Notes: generated by a model not told the origin, from the letters alone. A stretch of DNA of 64,000 nt from Branchiibius cervicis (GCF_042661605.1 NZ_JBHSWJ010000002.1:496001-560000); one strand, 5' to 3'. Shown: positions 9,249 through 17,435, numbered from the stretch's first letter. Numbers and translations: made by a program.

Positions 9249-10130
9249 GTGTCTGTCTCCATGCCGACCGACACCATCGAGCTGGCCTCGACGCCGGTCC
9301 TCGCCAAGGTCTTCGCCGGTGCGGTCGCCTCCTCGCGCGGCCGCACCGGTCAGGCACCTCTGCCGGACCTCAAGGTCCGCCAGGCCGGGATCACCGTCGA
9401 CGTCGACGCGCTCGCGAACTACGACCACGTGTGCCGTTTCCCGTTGCTCAACGAGCTCCCCAGCACCTACCTGCACAATCTTGTATTCCCTTTACAGGCA
9501 ACGCTGTTCGCTGACAAGAGATATCCGTATCCGCTGATGGGCAGTGTGCACCTGAGCAATCGGCTGACCCAGCACCGGCCCGTCCTGCTGACTGAGGAGC
9601 TCACGCTCGAGACGTGGGCGCAGAACGCCCGGCCGCACCGGGCCGGTGTCCAGGTCGACGTCATCTCCCGCGGATACGTCGGCCAGGAGCTGGTCTGGGA
9701 GGGCCTGGCGGTGTACCTCTACCGCGGCCAGAAGATCGCCGGGGACGTGCCGGAGAAGGTCGACTCCGGTGATGGTGTCGACGGCCCGGGCGCGATCTGG
9801 CGGCTGCCCGGCGACCTCGGCCGGCAGTTCTCCCGGGTCAGCGGCGATGTCAATCCCATCCACATGTCGGCCCTGTCGGCGAAGGCCATGGGCTTCCCGA
9901 CGGCCATCGCCCACGGGATGTGGAGCCAGGCCGCGATGCTGGCGGCGTTGGACTCCCGCCTGCCCGCGGCGTACGTGACCCAGATGGAGTTCCGCAAGCC
10001 GGTCACCATCCCCGGCACGGTGAAGTTCGTCGCGCACCCTGGCGGGCAGGACGGATCGTGGGAGATGTCGCTGCGCAACCTGAAGAAGGGCACCGAGTTG
10101 GTCCGCGGCAGCGTGCGGCAGCTGACATGA
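9249..10130 (+). CDS. MaoC family (R)-hydratase, HtdX-like
   Basis: 293 aa with a double hot-dog layout. The N-terminal half (VRQAGITVDVDALANYDHVCRFPLLNELPSTYLHN) is MaoC-like without a catalytic motif. The C-terminal half has the hydratase motif FSRVSGDVNPIHMSALSAKAMGFPTAIAHGMW near residues 197-228, with Asp and His in the expected D-x4-H spacing. It would hydrate or dehydrate (R)-3-hydroxyacyl thioesters. GTG start 6 bp after the FabG4-like gene. Similar in size and neighbourhood to mycobacterial htdX. Confidence 0.88.
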   Translation: MSVSMPTDTIELASTPVLAKVFAGAVASSRGRTGQAPLPDLKVRQAGITVDVDALANYDHVCRFPLLNELPSTYLHNLVFPLQATLFADKRYPYPLMGSVHLSNRLTQHRPVLLTEELTLETWAQNARPHRAGVQVDVISRGYVGQELVWEGLAVYLYRGQKIAGDVPEKVDSGDGVDGPGAIWRLPGDLGRQFSRVSGDVNPIHMSALSAKAMGFPTAIAHGMWSQAAMLAALDSRLPAAYVTQMEFRKPVTIPGTVKFVAHPGGQDGSWEMSLRNLKKGTELVRGSVRQLT

Positions 10131-10139
10131 CCGGCGCTC

Positions 10140-10187
10140 TGGAAGTGGTTGCCCTGCGGACACCATGCCGTGGGGCGACCACTTCCA
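10140..10187 (+). terminator. Long inverted repeat after the fadA2-like operon
   Basis: TGGAAGTGGT at 10140 pairs perfectly with ACCACTTCCA ending at 10187; GCCC and GGGC extend the stem with one bulge. There is no T tract. It lies 9 bp after the stop, so it is a likely 3' end signal. The remaining 137 bp to tRNA-Thr shows no gene. Confidence 0.55.
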
Positions 10188-10324
10188 AACCCCTCAGGCG
10201 GCCGCTCACGGCTTCCTCGCCGCCTCGATTTCAGGTTCACCGCCCACCTGAGGTAGCCTCTTCGACGCGCTGCTAGCGCGCAAAATCCCTTCGGAAGAAG
10301 GACATTTGTGCGCCTGCGGAGCCG

Positions 10325-10397
10325 GCCCCTATAGCTCAGTCGGCAGAGCGTCTCCATGGTAAGGAGAAGGTCAACGGTTCGATTCCGTTTGGGGGCT
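10325..10397 (+). tRNA. tRNA-Thr (anticodon GGT)
   Basis: 73 nt. Acceptor GCCCCTA pairs with TGGGGGC (one G-T pair). The anticodon stem TCTCC/GGAGA encloses ATGGTAA, giving GGT (Thr). T stem AACGG/CCGTT. CCA is not encoded. Confidence 0.93.
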
Positions 10398-10442
10398 CTG
10401 ATGAACGTCTGGAATGCGCGAAGCATCCCGGGTGTTGATCGA

Positions 10443-10516
10443 GGCGGGGTAGCTCAGCTGGTTAGAGCGCACGACTCATAATCGTGAGGTCGCGGGATCG
10501 AGCCCCGCCCCCGCTA
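10443..10516 (+). tRNA. tRNA-Met (anticodon CAT)
   Basis: 74 nt. Acceptor GGCGGGG pairs with CCCCGCT. Anticodon stem CACGA/TCGTG encloses CTCATAA, giving CAT. The paired first acceptor position indicates an elongator tRNA rather than initiator. CCA is not encoded. Confidence 0.93.
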
Positions 10517-10606
10517 CTGGCGCAAGTCAACTGCTGACCACCCCGTCAGCAATGTCCGGATCATCCGGACCCGTACGTACCAAGAACACCGAGAGCAGGT
10601 TGCCCC

Positions 10607-10777
10607 GTGGCTAGCAAGAGCGCAGACGTTCGCCCGAAGATCACTTTGGCGTGCACGGAGTGCAAGGAGCGCAACTACATCACCAAGAAGAACCGCCGCA
10701 ACAACCCCGACCGGGTTGAGCTGGCCAAGTTCTGCCCGCGCTGCGGCAAGCACACCGCGCACCGCGAAACCCGCTGA
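10607..10777 (+). CDS. rpmG: 50S ribosomal protein L33
   Basis: 56-aa ribosomal protein beginning (V/M)ASKSADVRPKITLACTECKERN and ending CPRCGKHTAHRETR. Two CxxC pairs (CTEC and CPRC) mark the zinc-binding form of L33 in the large subunit. GTG start with a weak AGCAGG upstream. The placement after tRNA-Thr and tRNA-Met and before hadA-hadB is the usual actinobacterial order (rpmG2-hadABC in mycobacteria). A strong hairpin follows. Confidence 0.93.
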   Translation: MASKSADVRPKITLACTECKERNYITKKNRRNNPDRVELAKFCPRCGKHTAHRETR

Positions 10778-10792
10778 TCTCACCGGTTTCGT

Positions 10793-10825
10793 AAAGCGCC
10801 ACCCCGGGCACCGGGGTGGCGCTTT
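10793..10825 (+). terminator. Rho-independent-like terminator after rpmG
   Basis: AAAGCGCCACCCCGG pairs perfectly with CCGGGGTGGCGCTTT around GCA, 15 bp after the rpmG stop. Confidence 0.85.
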
Positions 10826-10857
10826 CGCATGCCCGCCTACTCGTTAGATTTGTGGTC

Positions 10858-11304
10858 ATGCCGGTCAATCCAGCGGTGCAAGGGCGCACCTATCCAGCCA
10901 TTTCCCCGTACGTCGTGTCGCGGGCCAAGATCGGTGAGTTCACTGCCGCCGTGGGCGCCTCCGATCCCGCGCACACGGACCCGCAGGTGGCGCGAGAGCG
11001 CGGCTTCGCCGACGTGATCGCGCCGCCGACCTTCGCGATCGTGATCGCCCAACGTGCCGAGGGCGCCGTCATCCTCGACCCGGAGGCCGAGATCGACTTC
11101 GCGCGACTGGTGCACGGTGAGCAGGCCTTCACCCACCACCGTCCGCTGGTGGCCGGTGACGAGGTCAGTGCCGCGACGACGGTGGAGTCAGTGCGTTCTG
11201 CCGGCGGCCATTCGATGGTCACCTTGTCCACCGCCATCCAGACCACGGCCGGCGAACCCGTCTGCGAAGCGCGCAGCGTCCTGGTGATCCGAGGTGACGC
11301 GTGA
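10858..11304 (+). CDS. MaoC-like dehydratase subunit, HadA-like
   Basis: 148-aa hot-dog protein (VVSRAKIGEFTAAVGASDPAHTD at about residues 19-41, LVHGEQAFTHHRPLVAGDEV near 82-101). In mycobacteria HadA is the substrate-binding, non-catalytic subunit that pairs with HadB to dehydrate (3R)-hydroxyacyl-ACP in FAS-II. The gene follows rpmG and overlaps hadB by TGATG, exactly as in rpmG2-hadA-hadB. No hadC is present. Whether this host makes mycolates cannot be told from here; HadAB pairs also occur in actinobacteria without them. Confidence 0.82.
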   Translation: MPVNPAVQGRTYPAISPYVVSRAKIGEFTAAVGASDPAHTDPQVARERGFADVIAPPTFAIVIAQRAEGAVILDPEAEIDFARLVHGEQAFTHHRPLVAGDEVSAATTVESVRSAGGHSMVTLSTAIQTTAGEPVCEARSVLVIRGDA

Positions 11305-11714
11305 TGATTGACCTGACCCGGATCAGCGTGGGTGACCAACTGCCGACCCTCACGGTCGATGTCGATCGAGCCCGATTGATCCGGTACGCCGGAGCCAGCG
11401 GCGACTTCAACGTCATTCACTGGGACGAGCGGTTCGCCAAGAGCGTCGGCCTCCCGGACGTCATCGCGCACGGGATGTGGACCATGGGCGCGGCCGGTGA
11501 AATCGTCGGCCGCTGGATCGGCGACGCGAGTCGGATCACCGGCTACAGCACCCGCTTCAGCGCTCCCGTGCCGGTGCCCTACGAGGGCGGAGCGCAGATC
11601 GAGGTGACCGGTTTCGTCAAGAGCATCGATGACGGCATCGCGACCGTGGACCTGACCGCGACGGCCGGTGGTGCGAAGGTCCTGGCGAAGACCAGCGTGA
11701 CGGTTCGTCTGTGA
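11304..11714 (+). CDS. MaoC-like (R)-hydroxyacyl dehydratase, HadB-like
   Basis: 136 aa. The catalytic hydratase motif YAGASGDFNVIHWDERFAKSVGLPDVIAHGMWTMG is at about residues 30-64, with Asp in SGDFN and His in IHW. It is the catalytic partner of the HadA-like subunit encoded just upstream. ATG 11304 overlaps the hadA stop; the end overlaps the murB GTG start (GTGA). The three genes are therefore probably co-translated. Confidence 0.85.
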   Translation: MIDLTRISVGDQLPTLTVDVDRARLIRYAGASGDFNVIHWDERFAKSVGLPDVIAHGMWTMGAAGEIVGRWIGDASRITGYSTRFSAPVPVPYEGGAQIEVTGFVKSIDDGIATVDLTATAGGAKVLAKTSVTVRL

Positions 11715-12781
11715 AGGAGACCTCGCAGGAGCCGCTGACCGAGCACACCACGATGCGGGTCGGTGGCCCCGCCGGCCGGTACGTCGTCGCCGAGACCACC
11801 GATGAACTCGTCGATGCCGTGCGCGAGGTCGACGACGCTGACGAACCGCTGTTGGTGCTGTCCGGTGGCTCGAACGTCGTCATCGGGGAAGCAGGTTTCC
11901 CGGGCACCGTCGTGCAGGTTGCCAACACCGGCGTGCGCACCGAGTCCTTGGACGAATGCAGCGGTGCCTACGTGTGGGTGTCCGCGGGCGAGCCGTGGGA
12001 CGACTTCGTCGCCTACGCCTGCGAGCAGGAGTGGTCGGGCCTGGAAGCTCTTTCCGGGATCCCGGGCCTGGCCGGCGCCACCCCGGTGCAGAACGTCGGC
12101 GCCTACGGCCAGGAGGTAGCCCAGACCATCGCGCAGGTCCGCACCCTCGACCGAGTCACCGGGATGATCCGCACCTTCGCGGCTGCCGACGCACAGTTCG
12201 CCTACCGTGACTCGATCTTCAAACGCACCCGTAAGGACCCCTTCGGTAGCCGGTACGTCGTGCTCGAAGTGGCCTTTCAACTGCACCCCCAGCCGCTCTC
12301 GACCCCCGTCCGGTACGCCGATCTGGCCGCCCAGTTGAGTATCGAACAGGGCCAGCGGGCGCCCCTGGGCGACGTCCGCGAGGCGGTCCTCGTCCAGCGC
12401 AGGCGGCGCGGGATGGTGCTGGAGGCCGACGATCCGGACACCTGGTCCTGCGGATCGTTCTTCACCAACCCGATCGTCCGGCCAGCCGTCGCCGACGAGG
12501 TTGCGCAGCGTGCGGGGCAGGCGCCACCACGCTTTGCTGCCCCGGACGGCCTCGTGAAGCTGCCGGCCGCGTGGCTGATCGAACGGGCCGGCTTCGGCAA
12601 GGGTTACGGTCTGCCCGGCCCAGCGGCCCTGTCAACCAAGCACCCGTTGGCGATCACCAACCGTGGCGGCGCGACCGGCGAGCAGATCGTGGCGTTGGCT
12701 CGGCAGGTGCGCGACGGGGTGCGGGACACCTTCGGGGTGACGCTGGTCAACGAACCGGTGCTGGTGGGTCTGGAGTTGTAG
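11711..12781 (+). CDS. murB: UDP-N-acetylmuramate dehydrogenase
   Basis: 356-aa FAD enzyme that reduces UDP-GlcNAc-enolpyruvate to UDP-MurNAc with NADPH in peptidoglycan synthesis. Motifs: LTEHTTMRVGGPAGR (FAD domain start), VLSGGSNVVIGEAGFPGTVV near residue 55, ALSGIPGLAGATPVQNVGAYGQEV near 113-136, a catalytic Ser in SCGSFFTNPIV near 250, and AAWLIERAGFGKGYGLPG. GTG start overlapping the HadB-like stop. Its last 35 bp overlap the 3' end of the convergent adenosine deaminase gene. Confidence 0.95.
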   Translation: MKETSQEPLTEHTTMRVGGPAGRYVVAETTDELVDAVREVDDADEPLLVLSGGSNVVIGEAGFPGTVVQVANTGVRTESLDECSGAYVWVSAGEPWDDFVAYACEQEWSGLEALSGIPGLAGATPVQNVGAYGQEVAQTIAQVRTLDRVTGMIRTFAAADAQFAYRDSIFKRTRKDPFGSRYVVLEVAFQLHPQPLSTPVRYADLAAQLSIEQGQRAPLGDVREAVLVQRRRRGMVLEADDPDTWSCGSFFTNPIVRPAVADEVAQRAGQAPPRFAAPDGLVKLPAAWLIERAGFGKGYGLPGPAALSTKHPLAITNRGGATGEQIVALARQVRDGVRDTFGVTLVNEPVLVGLEL

Positions 12782-13799
12782 TCAGCCAGTCGTCGATCTC
12801 CTCAAGGATCGCGGCCTTCGTCGCCGGCGGCGCGAGTGAGGCGTGCACCGAGGATCGGGCGAGGTCGGCCAGTCCCTCGTCGGAGAACCCCTGGTCGCGG
12901 GCCAGTTCATACTGGTCGACCAACCGGCTGCCGAAGAGCAACGGGTCGTCCGCGCCGAGCGCGATCATGGCTCCCGCGTCGACCAACTGGTGCAGCGGCA
13001 CCTCCGCCGCATCGGCGTACACACCGAGCGCGATGTTCGAGCGGGGACACACCTCCAGGGCGACGCCCTCATCGACAATCCGGGCCAGCACGTCGGCGTC
13101 CTCGACACTGCGCACGCCGTGTCCCAGCCGGTCCGGCGCCAGTGCATCAAGGGTCTGCGTGACCGATTCGGGGCCGAGCAATTCGCCGGCGTGCGGCACC
13201 CGGGCCAGTCCGGCGCGCCGCGCAATGGCGAAGGCGGGAGCGAAGTCATCGGTGTCGCCGCGCCGCTCGTCGTTGCTCAACCCGAACGCGAGGACCTCAC
13301 CGGGTCCCTGGCCGGCGTACCGCGCAGCCAACCGGGCCAGGATCCGGGCATCCAGGGGATGGCGGATGCGGGAGGCGGCCACGATGATGCCGACCCCGGT
13401 GCCCGTCCCGGCGCCGGCGGCCCGGGCCTCGTCGAGGATCACCTCCAAGGCGGGGGAGATGCCGCCCAGCGGCCCGGCGTACGACGTGGGGTCGACCTGC
13501 AACTCCAGCCAGCGTGAGCCCTCGGCGGCGTCGGCCTGCGCGGCTTCGCGGACCAGGCGGCGCAGATCGTCCTCGCCGCGCACGCACGCCCGGGCCGCGT
13601 CGTACAAGCGCTGGAACCGGAACCAGCCGCGCTCGTCGGCCCCGGACAGTTTCGGGGGCCAGCCGCTCTTGAGCGCCTCGGGCAGGCGTACGCCGCGCTC
13701 GGCAGCCAACTCGTGCAGCGTGGGCAGGCTCATCGAACCCGTGAAGTGCAGATGCAGATGCGCTTTGGGCAAGGTCGTCAGGTCGCGGCGCCCGGTCAT
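12747..13799 (-). CDS. Adenosine deaminase family protein
   Basis: 350-aa zinc hydrolase that would deaminate adenosine to inosine. Metal and catalytic motifs: HLHLHFTGSM near residue 15 (HxH), HAGE near 205 with catalytic Glu, DRLGHGVRS near 227, CPRSNIALG near 255, and LGADDPLLFG near 283 (usually SDDP, here ADDP). The second His-pair motif reads HLHFTG rather than the common HLHLEG, so the substrate could be a related nucleoside. ATG at 13799; a GTG two codons upstream is possible. Convergent with and overlapping murB. Confidence 0.88.
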   Translation of the reverse strand: MTGRRDLTTLPKAHLHLHFTGSMSLPTLHELAAERGVRLPEALKSGWPPKLSGADERGWFRFQRLYDAARACVRGEDDLRRLVREAAQADAAEGSRWLELQVDPTSYAGPLGGISPALEVILDEARAAGAGTGTGVGIIVAASRIRHPLDARILARLAARYAGQGPGEVLAFGLSNDERRGDTDDFAPAFAIARRAGLARVPHAGELLGPESVTQTLDALAPDRLGHGVRSVEDADVLARIVDEGVALEVCPRSNIALGVYADAAEVPLHQLVDAGAMIALGADDPLLFGSRLVDQYELARDQGFSDEGLADLARSSVHASLAPPATKAAILEEIDDWLTTTPDPPAPVR

Positions 13800-13879
13800 G
13801 GCCACGACGCTACTGCCGAGCGCGGCAGGCCAGGCTTGGATGAGCGCTGGTTAGGTACTTGGCCGGGCGGCCCGTATGC

Positions 13880-13906
13880 TTGACACACCGATGAAAACAT
13901 CAGGCT
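13880..13906 (+). promoter_or_regulatory. Candidate sigma-70-type promoter for tRNA-Trp
   Basis: A perfect TTGACA (13880-13885) is followed 15 bp later by CAGGCT, a weak -10, about 26 bp before the tRNA. The -35 is convincing; the -10 and spacing are marginal. Confidence 0.35.
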
Positions 13907-13931
13907 GTTTCGGCATGCCCGTTTTCCTCGA

Positions 13932-14004
13932 AGGGCACTAGCTCAATTGGTAGAGCACCGGTCTCCAAAACCGGGGGTTGGGGGTTCGAGTCCCTCGTGC
14001 CCTG
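13932..14004 (+). tRNA. tRNA-Trp (anticodon CCA)
   Basis: 73 nt. Acceptor AGGGCAC pairs with GTGCCCT. Anticodon stem CCGGT/ACCGG encloses CTCCAAA, giving CCA (Trp). CCA end not encoded. Its place just before secE is the standard actinobacterial arrangement. Confidence 0.95.
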
Positions 14005-14089
14005 CGAGGCCGTCGCACGGCAGCGTGCGGTGGCTGGCAGACGGCGTTTCCACGCGGAGGCGCCGGACCGATCGACGGAAGCAGACGAC

Positions 14090-14356
14090 GTGACGCAGGC
14101 CAGCACGACGGATCGCGGTGAGGCGCAGGGCGCCACGCCGGCGAAGCGTGGGCTGTTCTCGCGCATCTGGCTGTTCATCCGCCAGGTCATCGCCGAGATG
14201 CGCAAGGTGGTCTACCCGACGCGTCAGGAGTTGGTGAACTACACCGTCATCGCGGTGGTTTTCATCTGCGTGATCATGGCGTACGTCGTCGGGCTCGACC
14301 AGTTGTTCAGTCACCTGGTCAGCTGGATCTTCGGGTCGTCGGGCACGTCCTCCTGA
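14090..14356 (+). CDS. secE: Preprotein translocase subunit SecE
   Basis: 88-aa single-span membrane protein of the SecYEG channel. After about 30 polar residues comes RIWLFIRQVIAEMRKVVYPTRQELVNYT, the conserved amphipathic helix, then one membrane helix (VIAVVFICVIMAYVVGLDQLF). The GTG at 14090 was chosen because it gives a normal actinobacterial SecE; the frame is open back to the tRNA. It precedes nusG by 83 bp. Confidence 0.93.
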   Translation: MTQASTTDRGEAQGATPAKRGLFSRIWLFIRQVIAEMRKVVYPTRQELVNYTVIAVVFICVIMAYVVGLDQLFSHLVSWIFGSSGTSS

Positions 14357-14439
14357 CGCAGCCCCCGCTCAGGGGCCGCTGACAGCGCGAGTGCGCGCCG
14401 CGACACGAACCAATCGAATCAACCAAGGGAAGCAAGGTC

Positions 14440-15420
14440 ATGACGGATCAGTGGACGCCGAACCTCGACGAGATCGACAACGATCTCGATGTCGCGGACG
14501 GCGATATCGACTCCGAGCAGGCCGAGGCGACCGACACCACCGAGCTGTACGCCGAGGAGACCGCCATCCACGACGCGGACACCGGTGAAGAGCTGGCTGC
14601 CGAGCCGGTCGACGACGAGACCATCGACGAGGCCGTGGCCGAGGATGAGGCCGAACTCGCGGTCGACGCTGAGCGCGACGCGATTGCCGATGAGGCCGAG
14701 GTTCTTGCCGACGAGGCTGCCGACCCCGAGCTGGCCGAGGCCACCGAGGAGGAGGCCGTTGCGCTGGCCGAGGAGGAGGCCGTTGCGCTGACCGCCGAGG
14801 AGCAGCGTGAGGCGTTCATCGCGGACCTGAAGTCACAGTGGGGCGACTGGTACGTCATCCACTCCTACGCCGGCTACGAGAAGCGCGTGAAGGCCAACCT
14901 CGAGACCCGCATCGTCTCGCTCAACATGGAGGACTACATCTTCCAGGTCGAGGTCCCGATGGAGGAGTACCGCGAGATCAAGAACGGCCAGCCGAAGACC
15001 GGTACCCGCGTGCGGATGCCCGGGTACGTGCTGGTGCGGATGGAGCTGACCAACGACTCCTGGGGCGCGGTTCGCCACACCCCGGGCGTGACCGGCTTCG
15101 TCGGTAACGCCCACGAGCCGAGCCCGCTGTCGATCGACGAGGTCGTCACGATGCTCAACCCGGTCTTCGAGGACCAGACTCCCGAGGGCGAGACGCCGGC
15201 TCCCACCAAGACGACCCCGAGCCGCAGCGGCGGGGCCGCTCCGGTCGAGGTCGACTTCGAGGTCGGCGAATCCGTCACCGTCATGGAGGGTCCGTTCGAG
15301 ACGCTGCCCGCCACGATTTCCGAGATCAACACCGACACTGCGAAACTGAAGGTGTTGGTCTCGATCTTCGGCCGCGAAACGCCGGTCGAACTGTCGTTCA
15401 ACCAGGTCGCCAAGATCTGA
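14440..15420 (+). CDS. nusG: Transcription termination/antitermination protein NusG with long acidic N-terminus
   Basis: 326 aa; typical bacterial NusG is about 180. Residues 1-125 are a low-complexity Asp/Glu/Ala-rich extension, seen in shorter form in many actinobacteria. The NGN domain starts at SQWGDWYVIHSYAGYEKRVKANL near residue 130 and binds RNA polymerase. An inserted linker (TPEGETPAPTKTTPSRSGG) near 250 precedes the KOW domain (DFEVGESVTVMEGPFETLPATISEI, about 270-295). It would couple transcription with translation and Rho. ATG preceded by AAGGGAAGCAAGG. Confidence 0.93.
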   Translation: MTDQWTPNLDEIDNDLDVADGDIDSEQAEATDTTELYAEETAIHDADTGEELAAEPVDDETIDEAVAEDEAELAVDAERDAIADEAEVLADEAADPELAEATEEEAVALAEEEAVALTAEEQREAFIADLKSQWGDWYVIHSYAGYEKRVKANLETRIVSLNMEDYIFQVEVPMEEYREIKNGQPKTGTRVRMPGYVLVRMELTNDSWGAVRHTPGVTGFVGNAHEPSPLSIDEVVTMLNPVFEDQTPEGETPAPTKTTPSRSGGAAPVEVDFEVGESVTVMEGPFETLPATISEINTDTAKLKVLVSIFGRETPVELSFNQVAKI

Positions 15421-15513
15421 TTCTCCGACACCCGCTTCGGCCAGCCGGTCGGAGCAATGCAACCGGGTCATCGCCCATGGCGTAGGCCCATCACCACGTA
15501 AGGAAACTCAAGC

Positions 15514-15941
15514 ATGCCCCCCAAGAAGAAGGTCTCCGGCTTCATCAAGCTGCAGATCCAGGCTGGCGCCGCCACCCCGCCCCGCCCGTCGGTCCGGCGC
15601 TGGGTCAGCACGGCGTCAACATCATGGAGTTCGTCAAGGCCTACAACGCCGCGACGGAAGCCCAGCGCGGCAACGTCATCCCGGTGGAGATCACGGTCTA
15701 CGAAGACCGCTCCTTCACCTTCATCACCAAGACCCCGCCGGCCGCCGAGCTGATCAAGAAGGCCGCCGGCGTCGCCAAGGGTTCAGGTGAGCCGCACAAG
15801 ACCAAGGTCGCGAAGCTGAGCAAGGACCAGGTCCGTGCGATCGCCGAGCAGAAGATGGCCGACCTGAACGCCCACGACATCGAGATGGCCGAGCGGATCA
15901 TCGCCGGTACGGCTCGTTCGATGGGTATCGACACGGAGTGA
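15514..15941 (+). CDS. rplK: 50S ribosomal protein L11 (single-base frameshift)
   Basis: Begins MPPKKKVSGFIKLQIQAGAA and continues in another frame as GVNIMEFVKAYNAATEAQRG and onward to SMGIDTE, the usual L11 body. The break is near 15575-15583, where CCCCGCCCCG lacks one base; adding one restores ATPAPPVGPALGQHG and a 142-aa protein. L11 forms the GTPase-associated centre with 23S rRNA. The gene is essential or nearly so, so a sequence error is far more likely than inactivation. rplA follows after 176 bp, a gap in which I see no gene. Confidence 0.93.
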
Positions 15942-16117
15942 CGACGAAGCGCGAGGCGGAGGTTGTCGGTGAGGCGTTAGCCGAGCCGCCGGCCGGAAGC
16001 CGAGTGCGAGAAGTCGCTCCCACGAACTCTGAGCTCTGAGCTCACCCGTAGTCCGTGGTTGGGCCGAGCGCTGGCCCGCACAACCACAACTCCCTTTCGA
16101 AATCTCAAGGAGAAATC

Positions 16118-16840
16118 ATGAAGCGCAGCAAGTCCTACCGCGCCGCGGAGAGCAAGATCGACCACAACGAGCTCTACAGCCCGTTGGAAGCGGTCCGTCT
16201 GGCCAAGGAGTCGGCGACCACCAAGTACGACTCGACCGTCGAGGTCGCGTTCCGTCTGGGTGTCGACCCGCGCAAGGCCGACCAGATGGTCCGCGGCACC
16301 GTCAACCTGCCGCACGGCACCGGCAAGACCGCCCGTGTGCTGGTCTTCGCCAACGGTGACAAGGCCGCCGCAGCCGAGGCCGCCGGCGCCGACTTCGTGG
16401 GCTCCGATGACCTGATCGCCAAGGTCGCCGGTGGCTGGACCGACTTCGACGCCGTCGTCGCGACCCCGGACCTGATGGGCAAGGTGGGTCGTCTGGGTAA
16501 GGTCCTCGGTCCGCGTGGCCTGATGCCGAACCCGAAGACCGGCACCGTGACCATGGACGTGGCCAAGGCCGTGTCCGACATCAAGGGCGGCAAGATCGAG
16601 TTCCGCGTCGACAAGCACTCCAACCTGCACTTCATCATCGGCAAGGCTTCGTTCGATGAGAAGGCACTGGTGGAGAACTACGCCGCGGCGCTCGATGAGA
16701 TCCTGCGTCTGAAGCCGACCGCTTCGAAGGGTCGCTACATCAGCAAGGCGACCATGTCGACCACGATGGGCCCGGGTATCCCGTTGGACTACAACAAGAC
16801 CCGCAACCTGCTCGAGGAAGACGCCCCGGCGAACGCCTGA
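16118..16840 (+). CDS. rplA: 50S ribosomal protein L1
   Basis: 240-aa ribosomal protein of the L1 stalk. Starts MKRSKSYRAAESKIDHNELY; conserved VEVAFRLGVDPRKADQMVRG near residue 42 and LGPRGLMPNPKTGTVTMD near 128; ends NKTRNLLEEDAPANA. ATG chosen for the upstream AAGGAG (16108-16113). L1 often represses its own operon by binding mRNA; no obvious mimic of the rRNA site was found. A strong terminator follows 18 bp after the stop. Confidence 0.96.
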   Translation: MKRSKSYRAAESKIDHNELYSPLEAVRLAKESATTKYDSTVEVAFRLGVDPRKADQMVRGTVNLPHGTGKTARVLVFANGDKAAAAEAAGADFVGSDDLIAKVAGGWTDFDAVVATPDLMGKVGRLGKVLGPRGLMPNPKTGTVTMDVAKAVSDIKGGKIEFRVDKHSNLHFIIGKASFDEKALVENYAAALDEILRLKPTASKGRYISKATMSTTMGPGIPLDYNKTRNLLEEDAPANA

Positions 16841-16858
16841 TCGTCCCTCGGTATCGCG

Positions 16859-16893
16859 CACGGGCCGCGAAGACTCCGGTCTTCGCGGCCCGT
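16859..16893 (+). terminator. Terminator after rplA
   Basis: ACGGGCCGCGAAGAC pairs with GTCTTCGCGGCCCGT around a short TCCG loop, directly downstream of the rplK-rplA unit. Confidence 0.85.
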
Positions 16894-16917
16894 CTGCGTA
16901 TGTACCGCTTCGTGCCC

Positions 16918-17096
16918 GGGTCGAGAGTCCCTGTAGTGCGGGCGTACCTCGGGTGGTGGCCGCGCGGACGGGTCGAGAGTCCCTGTTGTGCGGGCGTACC
17001 TCGGGTGGTGGCCGCGCGGACGGGTCGAGAGTCCCTGTTGTGCGGGCGTACCTCGGGTGGTGGCCGCGCGGACGGGTCGAGAGTCCCTGTTGTGCG
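16918..17096. repeat. 52-bp tandem direct repeat, 3.4 copies
   Basis: Copies start at 16918, 16970 and 17022, with a partial copy from 17074 to 17096. The unit runs from GGGTCGAGAGTCCCTG to GGTGGCCGCGCGGAC. The copies are near identical; the first has TAG where later ones have TTG. The array lies in the rplA-rplJ gap, with no convincing coding potential on either strand. Confidence 0.9.
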
Positions 17097-17406
17097 CCTG
17101 ATCCAAGCCCGAGTCGCAATCAGTACAGCGGCGATCTGCAATCCAGCGGTCGTACGCTCCGGAATTCTTCCGCCCGACTGTCGATTGCCGCTGATCTGCT
17201 CATGCGTCTGCTCACGCGCCTCCGCGCGTCGATGTGACCAGCCGCAGCGATTTGGCGGGGAGCAGCCGCACGCCGTACCCTGGTAACACCAATGACCGCC
17301 GGTTGTCTCCCGGGTTCGCCCGAAGACCGAAGGCCCGCACGAAGCGGCGACCTGCGCAGGTGAGCAAGAGCACCACGTTTCCCGTACGACGTGCGGAGAC
17401 CCCGTG
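17097..17406 (+). other. Non-coding upstream part of the rplJ leader
   Basis: No gene is visible. The sequence contains an ordinary-composition stretch (17100-17220), then the likely rplJ-rplL promoter and 5' leader. No promoter could be defined with confidence. Actinobacterial rplJ leaders are known to bind L10 and to fold into an attenuator. Confidence 0.5.
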
Positions 17407-17435
17407 AGCCCTGGCGCATCTGCGCTGGGGCTTTT
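17407..17435 (+). promoter_or_regulatory. Attenuator-like hairpin in the rplJ leader
   Basis: AGCCCTGGCGC (17407-17417) pairs over 11 positions (two G-T) with GCGCTGGGGCT (17422-17432) around ATCT, followed by TTTT. It sits 43 bp before the rplJ ATG. A full terminator inside a leader fits an L10-controlled attenuator. Confidence 0.65.

Noticed and set aside
16918..17096. CRISPR array
   Set aside because: The repeat units are contiguous with no unique spacers, and no cas genes are present.
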